DNA of 64,000 nt from Gemmatimonadales bacterium (GTDB lineage: Bacteria > Gemmatimonadota > Gemmatimonadetes > Gemmatimonadales > GWC2-71-9), in assembly GCA_019637315.1 (NCBI GenBank), contig JAHBVU010000002.1, forward strand, positions 124,001-188,000. The letters run 5' to 3'. The notes beneath the pieces are model-generated. The model had not been told where the DNA came from. It searched no databases and saw only the letters and a list, made by a program, of their open reading frames with translations. The position numbers and the translations under genes were made by a program. Position 1 is the first letter of the stretch. Every line of letters starts with the position of its first letter. This document shows positions 7,935 through 17,327 of this stretch, one piece after another.

Positions 7935-9268
7935 AGAACGCCGCGGAAGAGCTGCTGGCGCTCTGGCGGACGGGGCGGATCGACGAGTTCCTGGCACGGT
8001 CGGACGAACTCGATCCTGCGGACCTTGCTGACGTTCTGGCCGCGGCTGCCGATGATGAGCGGATCGCGATCGTCAAACGGCTGCCCGCCTCGTTGTCAGG
8101 GTCGGCGCTCTGGGAAATGCCGGCGGAGGAGCATGCGGGCGAAACGCTCGCGGCGCTGGAGCCGGCCCAGGCGGCAGGGATCGTCGAGGAATTGCCCGAC
8201 GACGACGCCGCCGACCTGCTGGCGGATCTCGAACCGGAAGACCGCGCCAGGATCCTCGCGCACGTCGGTGATCCGGAACAACGGGACGAGGTCGTCGAGC
8301 TGCTGCAGTACGACTCGGAGTCCGCCGGTGGTCTGATGACCACCCGGGTGGTCACCGTACTCGACTCGGCGACCGTGGGGCAGGCGCTCGATGAAATCCG
8401 GCAGCAGGCCGAGGAGGTCGAAGAGTTCTCGGAGGCATACGTGGTGACCCCGCTCGGGCGACTGGTCGGCGTCATGACTTTCAAACGGCTGGTGCTTTCG
8501 TCACCCGGACGACCGGTTCGGGAGGCGATGGAGGAGCACGAAGTCACGGTTCGTCCCGAAACCGACCAGGAAGAAGTCGCGCGCTTAATGGCGCGGTACA
8601 ATGTGTCGAGCATCCCCGTGGTAAGTGCCGATGATCGGTTGCTTGGGCGCATCACCTTCGACGACGTACTCGACGTTGGCGAGGCCGAGGCCACCGAGGA
8701 TATGCTTCGCTTCGGTGGTGTCTCGGCAGACGAAGACCTGCGCGCAGGGTGGACGGAAGCGGTGCGCAGCCGACTACCCTGGCTGCTCGTCAACATGGTA
8801 ACGGCGTACGTAGCTGCCATGGTGCCGCTGTATTTCGATACGACGATCGAGCGGATCAGTTTTGTGGCCGCCTACATGGGGATGGTCGCCGGTATGGGCG
8901 GTAATACCGGGACCCAGGCACTGGCCGTGAACGTCCGACGGCTGGCCCTCGGCCTGATCGATTTCAATCAGTTCGGCAGCGTGATCCGGAAGGAACTGGC
9001 AGTGGGGGCCGCCAATGGTTTCGTCGTTGGCATCCTGGCGGGAGCAGGGGCCGGGCTGATCCAGCGCAACGCGCTGTTCGGAGTTGCCGTCTTCATCACC
9101 ATGAACGCGAACCTGGTCGTTGCCGGATTCGCGGGCGCGTTCATCCCGCTCTTGCTCAAGCGGGTCGGCGTCGACCCGGCGCTGGCTTCCTCGGTGTTCG
9201 TCACCACCCTTACCGACATCTGCGGCTTCTTTCTCCTGCTCGGCCTGTCGACGGCGCTCTTGCTCTGA
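7931..9268 (+). CDS. mgtE: Magnesium transporter MgtE
   Basis: 445 residues from a GTG that overlaps the preceding TGA. The order is that of MgtE: an acidic helical N-domain with repeated elements such as DDDAADLLADLEPEDRARIL (about 20-130), two CBS domains (about 130-255), a linking helix, then a five-helix membrane domain from residue ~285. The pore region contains MGGNTGTQALAV, the family's conserved helix. MgtE is a Mg2+-gated channel whose cytosolic domains close it when internal Mg2+ is high. It ends the phoH-ybeY-CNNM-CNNM-mgtE operon. 108 nt follow before meaB, and I see no strong terminator there. Confidence 0.95.
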   Translation: MKNAAEELLALWRTGRIDEFLARSDELDPADLADVLAAAADDERIAIVKRLPASLSGSALWEMPAEEHAGETLAALEPAQAAGIVEELPDDDAADLLADLEPEDRARILAHVGDPEQRDEVVELLQYDSESAGGLMTTRVVTVLDSATVGQALDEIRQQAEEVEEFSEAYVVTPLGRLVGVMTFKRLVLSSPGRPVREAMEEHEVTVRPETDQEEVARLMARYNVSSIPVVSADDRLLGRITFDDVLDVGEAEATEDMLRFGGVSADEDLRAGWTEAVRSRLPWLLVNMVTAYVAAMVPLYFDTTIERISFVAAYMGMVAGMGGNTGTQALAVNVRRLALGLIDFNQFGSVIRKELAVGAANGFVVGILAGAGAGLIQRNALFGVAVFITMNANLVVAGFAGAFIPLLLKRVGVDPALASSVFVTTLTDICGFFLLLGLSTALLL

Positions 9269-9376
9269 CCCGGGGCTCAGCGGCCAAACGGGCGGTTCGC
9301 GCCGGGCGAAATTCGCGCGTAATTCGTGGTCTGGCAGCAACTTGCGGTGGGTCCCCCGGGGTGCGACTTTGAGAGC

Positions 9377-10414
9377 ATGGCCGGTACTCCGTTGCCCCAG
9401 GATCTTTCTCTGTCCCAGCCCGCGCACCTCGCGCGCGCGATTTCCATCGTCGAGAATGGCCGGCCGGGGTTTGAGCAGCTCCTCGGGTCGATCCATGCCA
9501 AGCTCGGGCGGGCGCATCGGATCGGGATCACCGGGCCCCCGGGGGCGGGAAAGTCGACGCTGACCCATCAGCTGGCGGCCCACTACCGCAAGCAGGGTCT
9601 GACGGTGGCCATTGTGGCCGTTGACCCGACCAGTCCGTTCACAGGTGGGGCGTTGCTCGGTGACCGAATCCGGATGGAACAGGTTGCGCTCGACCCAGGC
9701 GTTTTCATTCGCTCGATGGCGACGCGTGGCTCGCTCGGTGGCCTGGCAACCACGACGCGCGAAGCCTGTGACGTGCTCGATGCGGCTGGCTTCGATCGGA
9801 TCCTGATCGAGACGGTCGGCGTCGGCCAGTCGGAGCTGGACGTTGCCAAGATGGCCGACACCACCATCCTGGTGCTGGTCCCGGAATCGGGCGACGGCAT
9901 TCAGACGCTCAAGTCGGGCGTGATGGAAATCGCGGACGTGTTCGTCGTCAACAAGGCGGACCGGCCAGGGGCAGGGAAGTTGCAGATGGAAATCGACGTG
10001 ACGCTCGGGATCCGGAAGGGCAACGCTTTCCGTCGCATCAAGTCACATCATGGCGCGTCGTTGCGGTCGGTCGGCGCGGTTGAGACAGCTCCCAATGGGC
10101 CCCCTGCGTGGGAACCGCCGGTGCTGCTCGCCACGGCGGCCGAGGGAACCGGTATCGTCGAGGTTGCCGATGCGATCGGGCGGCACCGTGCGAGTATGGA
10201 GACGACGGGGGAACTGGCTACCCGACGCCGTCGTCGCCTGCAGCTGCGTGCCCGGGAGGTCATCAGCCGCGCCGTCGAACGCTGGATCTGGAATGAGTCG
10301 GAAACCAACGCCATCATCGAGCGGCACACCGACGATATGGTGGCCGGTCGGATCAGTCCCTATGACTTGGCGGCCGAGGTGGTCGCTGGCATGAAGGAGG
10401 GAGCCCGGGTATGA
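9377..10414 (+). CDS. meaB: Methylmalonyl-CoA mutase-associated GTPase MeaB
   Basis: 345 residues from the ATG at 9377; a start at 9326 is possible but adds 17 unconserved residues. The P-loop reads GPPGAGKST near residue 53, followed by VDPTSPFTGGALLGDRIRM and ETVGVGQSE, the switch regions of the MeaB/ArgK G3E GTPases, and the base motif NKAD. MeaB protects the mutase from inactivation and gates adenosylcobalamin loading. Its stop overlaps the start of the mutase catalytic subunit (ATGA), so the partner proteins are coupled. Confidence 0.95.
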   Translation: MAGTPLPQDLSLSQPAHLARAISIVENGRPGFEQLLGSIHAKLGRAHRIGITGPPGAGKSTLTHQLAAHYRKQGLTVAIVAVDPTSPFTGGALLGDRIRMEQVALDPGVFIRSMATRGSLGGLATTTREACDVLDAAGFDRILIETVGVGQSELDVAKMADTTILVLVPESGDGIQTLKSGVMEIADVFVVNKADRPGAGKLQMEIDVTLGIRKGNAFRRIKSHHGASLRSVGAVETAPNGPPAWEPPVLLATAAEGTGIVEVADAIGRHRASMETTGELATRRRRRLQLRAREVISRAVERWIWNESETNAIIERHTDDMVAGRISPYDLAAEVVAGMKEGARV

Positions 10415-12126
10415 CGGACACGCAAGGACCCTCGGCCGCGGATCTCGCGGTTCGGCTCGCCGAGCGCGAGCGCGAGTTGGCGGCACTGACGCGCGAAGTC
10501 GAGAGGTGGCGGGCCGAGTACGGCCGCCTGCCACTGCGGAAAGACGGCAACTTCACTTCGATTTCGGGACGCAGCGTCGAACCCGTCTACACGCCGGGCG
10601 ATCTGGTCGACACGCTTGGCGCGGAAGGCGCCTTGCCGGGGCAGTTCCCCTTTACCAGGGGCATCCATCCCACGATGTATCGCGGCAAGCTGTGGACCAT
10701 GCGGCTGTTTGCCGGCTTCGGGACCGCGATCGACACCAACAAGCGATACAAGTTCCTGCTGGAACGCGGCCAGACGGGTCTGTCGGTCGCGTTCGACTTC
10801 CCGACCTTGATGGGTTACGACTCCGATCATCCGAGGTCGGAGGGCGAGGTCGGCAAGTGTGGCGTGGCCATCTCGAGCCTGGCCGATATGGAAACCCTCT
10901 TCGACGGGATTCCGCTCGATCAGGTCTCCACCTCGATGACCATCAATGGTCCGGCCTCGATGCTCTGGTGCTTCTACCTGGCGGCGGCCGAGAAGCAGGG
11001 CGTCGACCTCCAGAAGCTGCAGGGCACTGTTCAGAATGACATGCTGAAGGAGTACCAGGCGCAGCACGCCTGGCTCTACCCGGTCGAACACGCCATGAAG
11101 ATCGTGGTCGACATGTTCGAATGGGGCGCTCGTCACGCCGGGAAGTGGAATACCATCTCGATCTCGGGATATCACATCCGCGAAGCGGGCGCGACGGCCG
11201 CGCAGGAGCTGGCCTTTACGCTTGCCAACGGCTTCAGCTACGTCGAGCACGGCATGCAGCGCGGACTCGCGGTCGATAGCTTCGCACCGCGCCTGTCGTT
11301 CTTCTGGGACGTGCACAACGACTTCTTCGAGGAAATCGCCAAGATGCGCGCGGCCCGCCGCGTCTGGGCCCGCCGGCTGCGCGATCGCTACGGTGCGCGC
11401 GACGATCGCAGCATGAAGATGCGGTTCCACTGCCAGACTGCCGGTGTCAGTCTGACCGCCCAGCAGCCCATGAACAATGTGGTGCGCGTTGCCTATCAGG
11501 CCATGGCGGCCGTGCTGGGGGGCACCCAGTCGCTCCATACCAATGCCTTCGACGAAACCCTGGCGCTTCCAACCGAAGAGTCGGTACGGATTGCCCTTCG
11601 GACCCAGCAGATCCTGGCGTACGAAACCGGGGTTGCCAACGTGATCGATCCGCTGGGCGGCTCGTACTACATCGAAGCGCTGACCGATGCGATGGAGCGG
11701 GAGGCCGAAGGCCTCTTTGCCGAGATCGACGCCCAGGGCGGAGTCGTTGCCGCGGTCGAGAAGGGCTGGTTCCAGCGCCAGATTGCGGCGTCGGCATCAC
11801 GGTTTCAGGACGAAGTCGATTCGGCCCACCGGCCGGTGGTCGGCGTCAATGCCTTTGTCGAAGACGAGCCGGATCGCCCGCTTGAGTTGCTTCGGATCGG
11901 CGCCGAGGCGGATGAAACGCAGCGAGTGCGGCTGGGGCGGTTGCGTGCCGAGCGGGATAACGAACAGGTTGCCCGTTCGCTCGACACGCTGACCCAGGCC
12001 GCGCGTGAGGATCAGAACGTGATTCCAGCGATGCTCGACTGTGCTCGTTCCTACTGTACGCTGTACGAGATTCGCTACGCGCTCGAGAAAGTATACGGCG
12101 CGTATCGTGAGCCGGTCTTCTTCTAG
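10411..12126 (+). CDS. mcmA1: Methylmalonyl-CoA mutase, catalytic (large) subunit
   Basis: 571 residues covering only the substrate-binding TIM barrel; no B12 domain is fused. After an arginine/glutamate-rich N-terminal helix comes the family's entry segment ending [19 protein letters not shown], then RQYAGF-like [37 protein letters not shown] and [20 protein letters not shown]. It isomerises methylmalonyl-CoA to succinyl-CoA, or could act on a related acyl-CoA such as isobutyryl- or ethylmalonyl-CoA. The cobalamin subunit follows 10 nt after the stop. The split architecture resembles archaeal and isobutyryl-CoA-type mutases, so the substrate is inferred from the MeaB and carboxylase neighbours. 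Confidence 0.92.
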   Translation: MTDTQGPSAADLAVRLAERERELAALTREVERWRAEYGRLPLRKDGNFTSISGRSVEPVYTPGDLVDTLGAEGALPGQFPFTRGIHPTMYRGKLWTMRLFAGFGTAIDTNKRYKFLLERGQTGLSVAFDFPTLMGYDSDHPRSEGEVGKCGVAISSLADMETLFDGIPLDQVSTSMTINGPASMLWCFYLAAAEKQGVDLQKLQGTVQNDMLKEYQAQHAWLYPVEHAMKIVVDMFEWGARHAGKWNTISISGYHIREAGATAAQELAFTLANGFSYVEHGMQRGLAVDSFAPRLSFFWDVHNDFFEEIAKMRAARRVWARRLRDRYGARDDRSMKMRFHCQTAGVSLTAQQPMNNVVRVAYQAMAAVLGGTQSLHTNAFDETLALPTEESVRIALRTQQILAYETGVANVIDPLGGSYYIEALTDAMEREAEGLFAEIDAQGGVVAAVEKGWFQRQIAASASRFQDEVDSAHRPVVGVNAFVEDEPDRPLELLRIGAEADETQRVRLGRLRAERDNEQVARSLDTLTQAAREDQNVIPAMLDCARSYCTLYEIRYALEKVYGAYREPVFF

Positions 12127-12136
12127 AGCTCTCCCT

Positions 12137-12562
12137 ATGCCTGAAGCTGAAACCATGTCTCGACCCATTCGTGTGCTGGTGGCCAAGCCCGGCCTGGACG
12201 GCCACGATCGCGGCGCCAAAGTCGTGGCGGCCGCGCTCCGCGACGCCGGTATGGAAGTGATCTATACCGGCCTGCATCAGACGCCTGAGATGATTGCAAC
12301 GGCCGCCGTGCAGGAGGACGTCGACGTCGTCGGACTCTCCATTCTGTCTGGTGCGCATATGACCCTCTTCCCCCGGGTGCGCAAACTGCTGGTCGAGGCC
12401 GGTCGACCCGACATCCTCGTTACCGGCGGCGGGATCATCCCCGCCGATGATGCGGACGAACTGCATCGCCAGGGAATCGGCAAGCTCTTCGGGCCTGGCA
12501 CCCCGTTGTCCGATCTGGTCGACTATATCAATGGCTGGGCTGCCGAACACCTCGATCGGTAA
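12137..12562 (+). CDS. mcmA2: Methylmalonyl-CoA mutase, cobalamin-binding (small) subunit
   Basis: 141 residues from the ATG at 12137; a second ATG at 12155 is possible. The B12 signature is complete: DGHDRG supplies the axial His (D-x-H-x-x-G), LSILSG is the S-x-L element, and TGGGIIP is the Gly-rich loop that holds the nucleotide tail. The fold is the Rossmann-like domain found at the C-terminus of fused mutases. It must work with the large subunit encoded 10 nt upstream. The carboxyltransferase gene begins 39 nt downstream. Confidence 0.95.
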   Translation: MPEAETMSRPIRVLVAKPGLDGHDRGAKVVAAALRDAGMEVIYTGLHQTPEMIATAAVQEDVDVVGLSILSGAHMTLFPRVRKLLVEAGRPDILVTGGGIIPADDADELHRQGIGKLFGPGTPLSDLVDYINGWAAEHLDR

Positions 12563-12601
12563 CGCAGTTCCTCTCACTTTCCGTCGAATCAGGACGTTGT
12601 T

Positions 12602-14266
12602 TTGACCACCAAGTCTTCGAAGCCCTCTGGCCCGGCCGACTCGGCCAAGCGGTCCCGTTTGCGGGAGCTGACCGCTGAATACCGTACCCTCGCGGACAAG
12701 CTTCGTGCTGGTGGCGGCCCCGAGCGGGTGGCAAAAATGCATGCGCAGGGCAAGCTCTCCCCGCGCGAACGGGTCGCGGCATTGCTCGATCCGGGCAGCC
12801 CCTGGGTCGAGACCGGACTGCTGGTGGCCTACGACCGATATGATGGTCAGGCGCCGGGGGCCGGTGTCATTACCGGCGTCGGAGTGGTCGAGGGACGGGA
12901 AGTCGTCGTCGTCGCGAACGATGCGACGGTCAAGGCGGGCTCGTGGTGGCCGGAGACGATCGGCAAGATTCTCCGGGCCCAGGAGATCGCGATGCGGCAG
13001 CGTATCCCGATCATCTATCTGGTCGACAGCGCCGGTGTCAACTTGCCCTACCAGGGCGGCGTCTTCCCGGGCCAGTACGGAGCGGCGCGAATCTTCTATT
13101 ACAACTCCATCATGCGGCGGTACCTGCATGTGCCGCAGATCGCCGCGGTGATGGGTAGCTGTGTAGCCGGCGGTGCCTACCTGCCCGCGTTGTCAGACGT
13201 GATCTTCATGGTCGACGGCACCAGCTTTATGGGGCTCGGTGGCCCCAACCTGGTCAAAGGGGCGACCGGTCAGGTCGTCGATGGCGAGCTGCTGGGCGGA
13301 GCGCGGACCCACACGGAAGTCAGTGCCGTCGCCCATTACATGGCCGCGAACGACCCCGAGTGCCTGATCAAGATCCGCGAGTACATTGCCCGCCTGCCGC
13401 GCTTGCCGGGTCTCTCCCACCACGTCGTAGATGCCCAGCCACCGGCCCGGCCGGTCGAGGAACTCTACGATCTGCTGCCGCAGGATCATCGCATGTCCTA
13501 CGACATGCGGCAGATACTCGAGTGTGTGCTCGACGGCGGGAAGCTCGATGAGTTTCAGCCCGCGGTTGGCGCGGAAATGATCTGTGGTCATGGCCGGATC
13601 AGCGGTTGGCCGGTGGCTGTAATTGCCAATCAGCGCGGCATCATCAAAGGCAAGCCTGGCGAGCGACCGAAGTTCGGCGGAATCATCTACACCGAGAGCG
13701 CCGAGAAAGTCGCCTACTTCATCGAGACGGCCAGCCGCGAACGGATTCCGATTCTGTTCGTGCAGGACGTCAGCGGCTTCATGGTCGGGCCCGAGGCGGA
13801 GCACTCGGGTATCATCCGCGCCGGCGCTCGCTTTGTCGAGGCGATGGCGACTGCCGTCGTTCCGCGCATCGTCCTGACGGTCAATCACGCCTCGGGCGCC
13901 GGGTACTACGCCATGGCCGGTCAGGGCTTCGACCCCGATTTCATTCTGTCCTGGCCGACCGGTCGGATGGGTGTCATGGAGGGCGAGGCCGCCATCATGG
14001 CCGTGCATGGTCCGGCCATCGAGAAGGCCAAGAAGGCGGGCACCCCGGTCCCGGCCGAGGTCGAGGCTGCGGTAACCCAGATGCGCGCGGACTATGATCG
14101 GGACCTCGATGCGCGCCATGCGGCGGCTCGGGGCCAGGTCGACGCTATCATCACGCCGGAGGAGACTCGTGACCTGCTTGCCTTCCTGGTCCGCACCTCG
14201 GCCAACTTCGCCGGCCCCCACATCGGCCCCTTTGTTCTTCCGACCCTCGATCATGCGAGTGTCTAG
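12602..14266 (+). CDS. Acyl-CoA carboxylase beta (carboxyltransferase) subunit
   Basis: 554 residues from a TTG at 12602; no better start is visible before the conserved helix at residue 16. Two crotonase-fold halves are present: the first contains VVMGSC-type AAVMGSCVAGGAYLPALSD, the second QDVSGFMVGPEAEHSG and NHASGAGYYAMAG. These details look more like methylcrotonyl-CoA carboxylase beta than classical propionyl-CoA carboxylase beta, yet the gene sits directly behind the mutase genes where a propionyl-CoA carboxylase would be expected. No biotin carboxylase or biotin carrier gene is in the window, so the alpha subunit lies elsewhere. The last 14 nt overlap the next gene. Confidence 0.88.
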   Translation: MTTKSSKPSGPADSAKRSRLRELTAEYRTLADKLRAGGGPERVAKMHAQGKLSPRERVAALLDPGSPWVETGLLVAYDRYDGQAPGAGVITGVGVVEGREVVVVANDATVKAGSWWPETIGKILRAQEIAMRQRIPIIYLVDSAGVNLPYQGGVFPGQYGAARIFYYNSIMRRYLHVPQIAAVMGSCVAGGAYLPALSDVIFMVDGTSFMGLGGPNLVKGATGQVVDGELLGGARTHTEVSAVAHYMAANDPECLIKIREYIARLPRLPGLSHHVVDAQPPARPVEELYDLLPQDHRMSYDMRQILECVLDGGKLDEFQPAVGAEMICGHGRISGWPVAVIANQRGIIKGKPGERPKFGGIIYTESAEKVAYFIETASRERIPILFVQDVSGFMVGPEAEHSGIIRAGARFVEAMATAVVPRIVLTVNHASGAGYYAMAGQGFDPDFILSWPTGRMGVMEGEAAIMAVHGPAIEKAKKAGTPVPAEVEAAVTQMRADYDRDLDARHAAARGQVDAIITPEETRDLLAFLVRTSANFAGPHIGPFVLPTLDHASV

Positions 14267-17060
14267 GGTCTGGGCGGGCGCGGCGTTCTTCGCGCTTGCC
14301 TGTGGCCCGGCGCCCGTCGAAGCGCCCCGACCGACGATGGATCCCGGCCGGGTTCCACCACCTCGGGTTGAAGTCGCTCCACCACCACCGCCCGCCGAGC
14401 CGATTCTCCCTCCAGAAGAGGCTGCCCGGCGCGGGCTGATGCCACTGGCCTCGACCAACGTCTGGGCCTATCGACAGAGTCATCCGACCTACGACGGGCG
14501 GGGAGTTCTGATCGGGATTCTGGACAGCGGTGTCGATGCTGCCGTACCCGGCCTGCTGACCACCTCCACCGGCGACCGCAAGATTCTCGATCTGCGCGAC
14601 TTCTCCGGGGAGGGTAGGGTCAGGCTCAGTGCGCCGTCGATTCGGGGCGACACCATCTTGGTGGGGACCATCCAGTTGCTCGGCATGCAGCGGGTGGCCG
14701 GGATGGTCGCGCCGGGGACGGTGCTGGCCGGTCTGCTTCGCGAACGGCCGCTGGGCGATATGCCTGCCGGCGACCTCAACGGCAACGGCAGTAACGGAGA
14801 CACGCTTGCCGTCGTGATCGGCAGAGCGCCGGACGGGTGGGTACTCTTTGCCGATACCGACGGCGACGGCTCGCTCGCCAACGAACGGCCGGTGCGCGAC
14901 TTCCTGGCCGCGCGTGAAACCTTCGGCTGGGCTACCAGCGGCCGACCCAGTCCGCTCGCAGTCGCCGTCAACTTTTCCGGCACGGACACAGCGCCAGTCC
15001 TGGACCTGTTCTTCGACACCAGCGGCCACGGAACCCATGTGGCGGGGATAGCCGCGGGCCACATGCTGTACGGGGTCGATGGTTTCGACGGCGTTGCGCC
15101 AGGTGCGCAAGTGCTTGGTCTCAAGATCTCGAACAACGCGCACGGCGGAATCTCAGTTACCGGCGCCATGGTTCGGGCCATCGACTACGCCATCCGCTTT
15201 GCTCGTGAACGGCGCCTTCCTCTGGTGCTCAACATGAGTTTCGGCGTTGGCAATGAGCGCGAGGGCGCCGCCCGGATCGATGCGATTGTCGATTCGCTGC
15301 TGGCGGCCAATCCGGAAGTGCTGTTTGCCACGAGCGCAGGCAACGACGGCCCTGGACTCTCGACCATGGGATTCCCGGGATCCGCTGATCGCGCTTTGTC
15401 TGTCGGCGCCACCATCCCGCCCGCCTTTACCGGCGCTGCGGCGGGAGACGTGGTTGCCTTCTTCAGCTCGCGTGGCGGCGAAGTCGCCAAGCCGGATATC
15501 CTGGCGCCGGGCATCGCGTTCTCCACGGTGCCGCGCTGGGACACCGGATCAGAGGATAAGAGTGGCACCAGCATGGCGTCACCGCACGCGGCTGGTGCCC
15601 TCGCGCTGCTGCTGTCGGGTCTGGTGCAGGAGAAGCGAACTTGGACCGCCGCGCAGATCAAGCAGGCGGTCCGCGCCACCGGTCGGCCGATGCCCGGCGC
15701 GGCGCGGCCGGATCAGGGAGCCGGCCTGCTCGATGTCATCGCGGCGGACGAAGTGCTCCGCAGGCTTCCGGCCATGGCGGCGGTGCGCACGCTGGTTGGC
15801 GGTGTGCCCGGTGGAGGCATTCTTCGATTCATCGAGCCGGGGCGCACCCGCGATACCACCATCGGCGTCGAAGTTCGCGGCAGCCTCGGCGGGCGGATTC
15901 GACTCGTGAGTGATGCTGCGTGGCTGGTGGCGCCGCCCGCCGTCCAGCTGACGCCGCCGTCGACGCGGTTCGATGTGACCGTTAGGGCATCCGCCGTTCG
16001 GGGTGCCGGTGTCCTTAACGGCGTCATCACGGGATGGGCCACGGATACGACCATCGGACCGCTGCTGACGGTGCCGGCTACGCTGGCGGCGCCGTTCGCC
16101 CTGCCGGACACCGGACTCCTCGTCCGCACCTCGATTGCCGCGGGTGCGGCCCAGCGCATCATGGTGCCGGCCGATTCGGGCCGGCCGTTTCGGGTCGAGG
16201 TAACCACGGCTGCGGCGGGGCAGGAGGTGCTGGCCTTCCTGCACGAGCCGGGTGGGCAGCCGTTTCGGATCGACAACGGCCGGCGAGGCGGGCCGAGTCC
16301 GCAGGCGGCCAGCTATGAGCTCGACGGGCGCGAGATCGTGACAGGTACCTACGAGGTGGTCGCAGTTGCGCCGCCTGCCGCTGGAGCCACGGTTGACATG
16401 CGGGTGGTACGCGCGCCCCTGTCGCTCGGCGCCGAGCGGGTGCGCGGCGACAGTGTCGTGGCGAGTCTGACCAATCCGACGGGAGCGCAGGTGACGGGAA
16501 CAGCCATGTTCGGGCTGGTAGGTGCGGAGCGAGGCGTCGTCTTCAGTCAGCGTGGATCGGCGGAACGCCGCATTCCGGTGCGGATGCCGAGTTGGGCCCG
16601 GCGGATGGTCGTGACGATGAGGCTGCCGCGTGAGCAGTGGCCTGCATTCACCGATCTTGGTCTCAGTGTGGTCGATAGGGAGGACCGTATCCTGGGTCAC
16701 GACCCGATGAACTATGCGCTGGGGCAGGTCACCCTCGAACTCGACGACGTCGGCATGGATCGGGATGTCGACATCGTGCTGCTGCCTGGCTTGGCGGATC
16801 CCACGGCCGAACCGACCTGGAATGCCACGATCTCGATCCGCTTCTACGCTGAGTCTCCCGTGCTCGTCGAGATTCCCGCCGGAGCCGAGTTTGCGGTCGC
16901 ATCCGGGGCGACGACCTCGATTCGATTTCCCATCGGTGCGGTACCATGGCGCCTGGGCGACGGGTTTTTTCCGCTGGCGCAGCTGGTGGTCGACGTGCAC
17001 GGCGAGCTCTGGGGCAACGAGGTCCGGCTCCCGGCTCCGACCGGCCCGATCATGCCATGA
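14253..17060 (+). CDS. Subtilase lipoprotein resembling tripeptidyl peptidase II
   Basis: 935 residues from the ATG at 14253. A short signal ends in ALAC with Cys17 as the likely lipidation site, followed by a Pro-rich linker. The S8 catalytic triad is Asp91 (GILDSGVD), His259 (SGHGTHVAG) and Ser440 (SGTSMASPH), with oxyanion Asn364 (SAGNDGP). The 168-residue gap between Asp and His is far longer than in subtilisin. Together with the PTYDGRGVLIGILDSGVD and SAGNDGPGLSTMGFPG blocks it resembles tripeptidyl peptidase II. The last ~370 residues are beta-rich. It is probably a cell-envelope peptidase. Its start lies inside the carboxyltransferase 3' end and its stop overlaps the next small gene (ATGA). 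Confidence 0.88.
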   Translation: MRVSRVWAGAAFFALACGPAPVEAPRPTMDPGRVPPPRVEVAPPPPPAEPILPPEEAARRGLMPLASTNVWAYRQSHPTYDGRGVLIGILDSGVDAAVPGLLTTSTGDRKILDLRDFSGEGRVRLSAPSIRGDTILVGTIQLLGMQRVAGMVAPGTVLAGLLRERPLGDMPAGDLNGNGSNGDTLAVVIGRAPDGWVLFADTDGDGSLANERPVRDFLAARETFGWATSGRPSPLAVAVNFSGTDTAPVLDLFFDTSGHGTHVAGIAAGHMLYGVDGFDGVAPGAQVLGLKISNNAHGGISVTGAMVRAIDYAIRFARERRLPLVLNMSFGVGNEREGAARIDAIVDSLLAANPEVLFATSAGNDGPGLSTMGFPGSADRALSVGATIPPAFTGAAAGDVVAFFSSRGGEVAKPDILAPGIAFSTVPRWDTGSEDKSGTSMASPHAAGALALLLSGLVQEKRTWTAAQIKQAVRATGRPMPGAARPDQGAGLLDVIAADEVLRRLPAMAAVRTLVGGVPGGGILRFIEPGRTRDTTIGVEVRGSLGGRIRLVSDAAWLVAPPAVQLTPPSTRFDVTVRASAVRGAGVLNGVITGWATDTTIGPLLTVPATLAAPFALPDTGLLVRTSIAAGAAQRIMVPADSGRPFRVEVTTAAAGQEVLAFLHEPGGQPFRIDNGRRGGPSPQAASYELDGREIVTGTYEVVAVAPPAAGATVDMRVVRAPLSLGAERVRGDSVVASLTNPTGAQVTGTAMFGLVGAERGVVFSQRGSAERRIPVRMPSWARRMVVTMRLPREQWPAFTDLGLSVVDREDRILGHDPMNYALGQVTLELDDVGMDRDVDIVLLPGLADPTAEPTWNATISIRFYAESPVLVEIPAGAEFAVASGATTSIRFPIGAVPWRLGDGFFPLAQLVVDVHGELWGNEVRLPAPTGPIMP

Positions 17061-17215
17061 CCATCCAGCAGTTTCGGATGGGTCTCGCGGTCGTTGGCTT
17101 CGGCCTCGCCGCCTTGGGTGCGGCCACCGCGAACCGGACCATCGTCTGGGTAGCGATGGCTGCGCTGATCATTTCCCTCCTGATTCGCATCTACCTGCGC
17201 GGTAAAGAGCCGTAA
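17057..17215 (+). CDS. Small two-helix membrane protein, unknown
   Basis: 52 residues, starting ATGA on the stop of the subtilase gene. Two hydrophobic stretches (about residues 7-23 and 28-45) separated by a short ATANRT turn and a basic tail (RIYLRGKEP) predict two membrane helices. I do not recognise a family. The tight overlap implies co-translation with the subtilase, so it might assist that protein's export or anchoring, but this is only context. It is real in the sense of frame, overlap and composition; function unknown. Confidence 0.6.
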   Translation: MTIQQFRMGLAVVGFGLAALGAATANRTIVWVAMAALIISLLIRIYLRGKEP

Positions 17216-17327
17216 GGGCACTGAGCCCGACGCAATCGCCTCGCCGGCAATTGCGGGATATTCGGATACCAGGTTGCGTTGGTTGGGTTGTCTCCCGACT
17301 TGGGTCGAGCGACAACGTCCGCCTGTC

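Noticed and set aside
6528-7997. 489-codon minus-strand frame opposite the CNNM genes
   Set aside because: The plus-strand frames show CBS and CorC domains; the opposite frame is low-complexity and His/Gln-rich as expected for antisense GC-rich DNA.
15579-17000. 473-codon minus-strand frame opposite the subtilase gene
   Set aside because: The catalytic triad and signal peptide are on the plus strand; the antisense product is rich in Arg/His with no domain.
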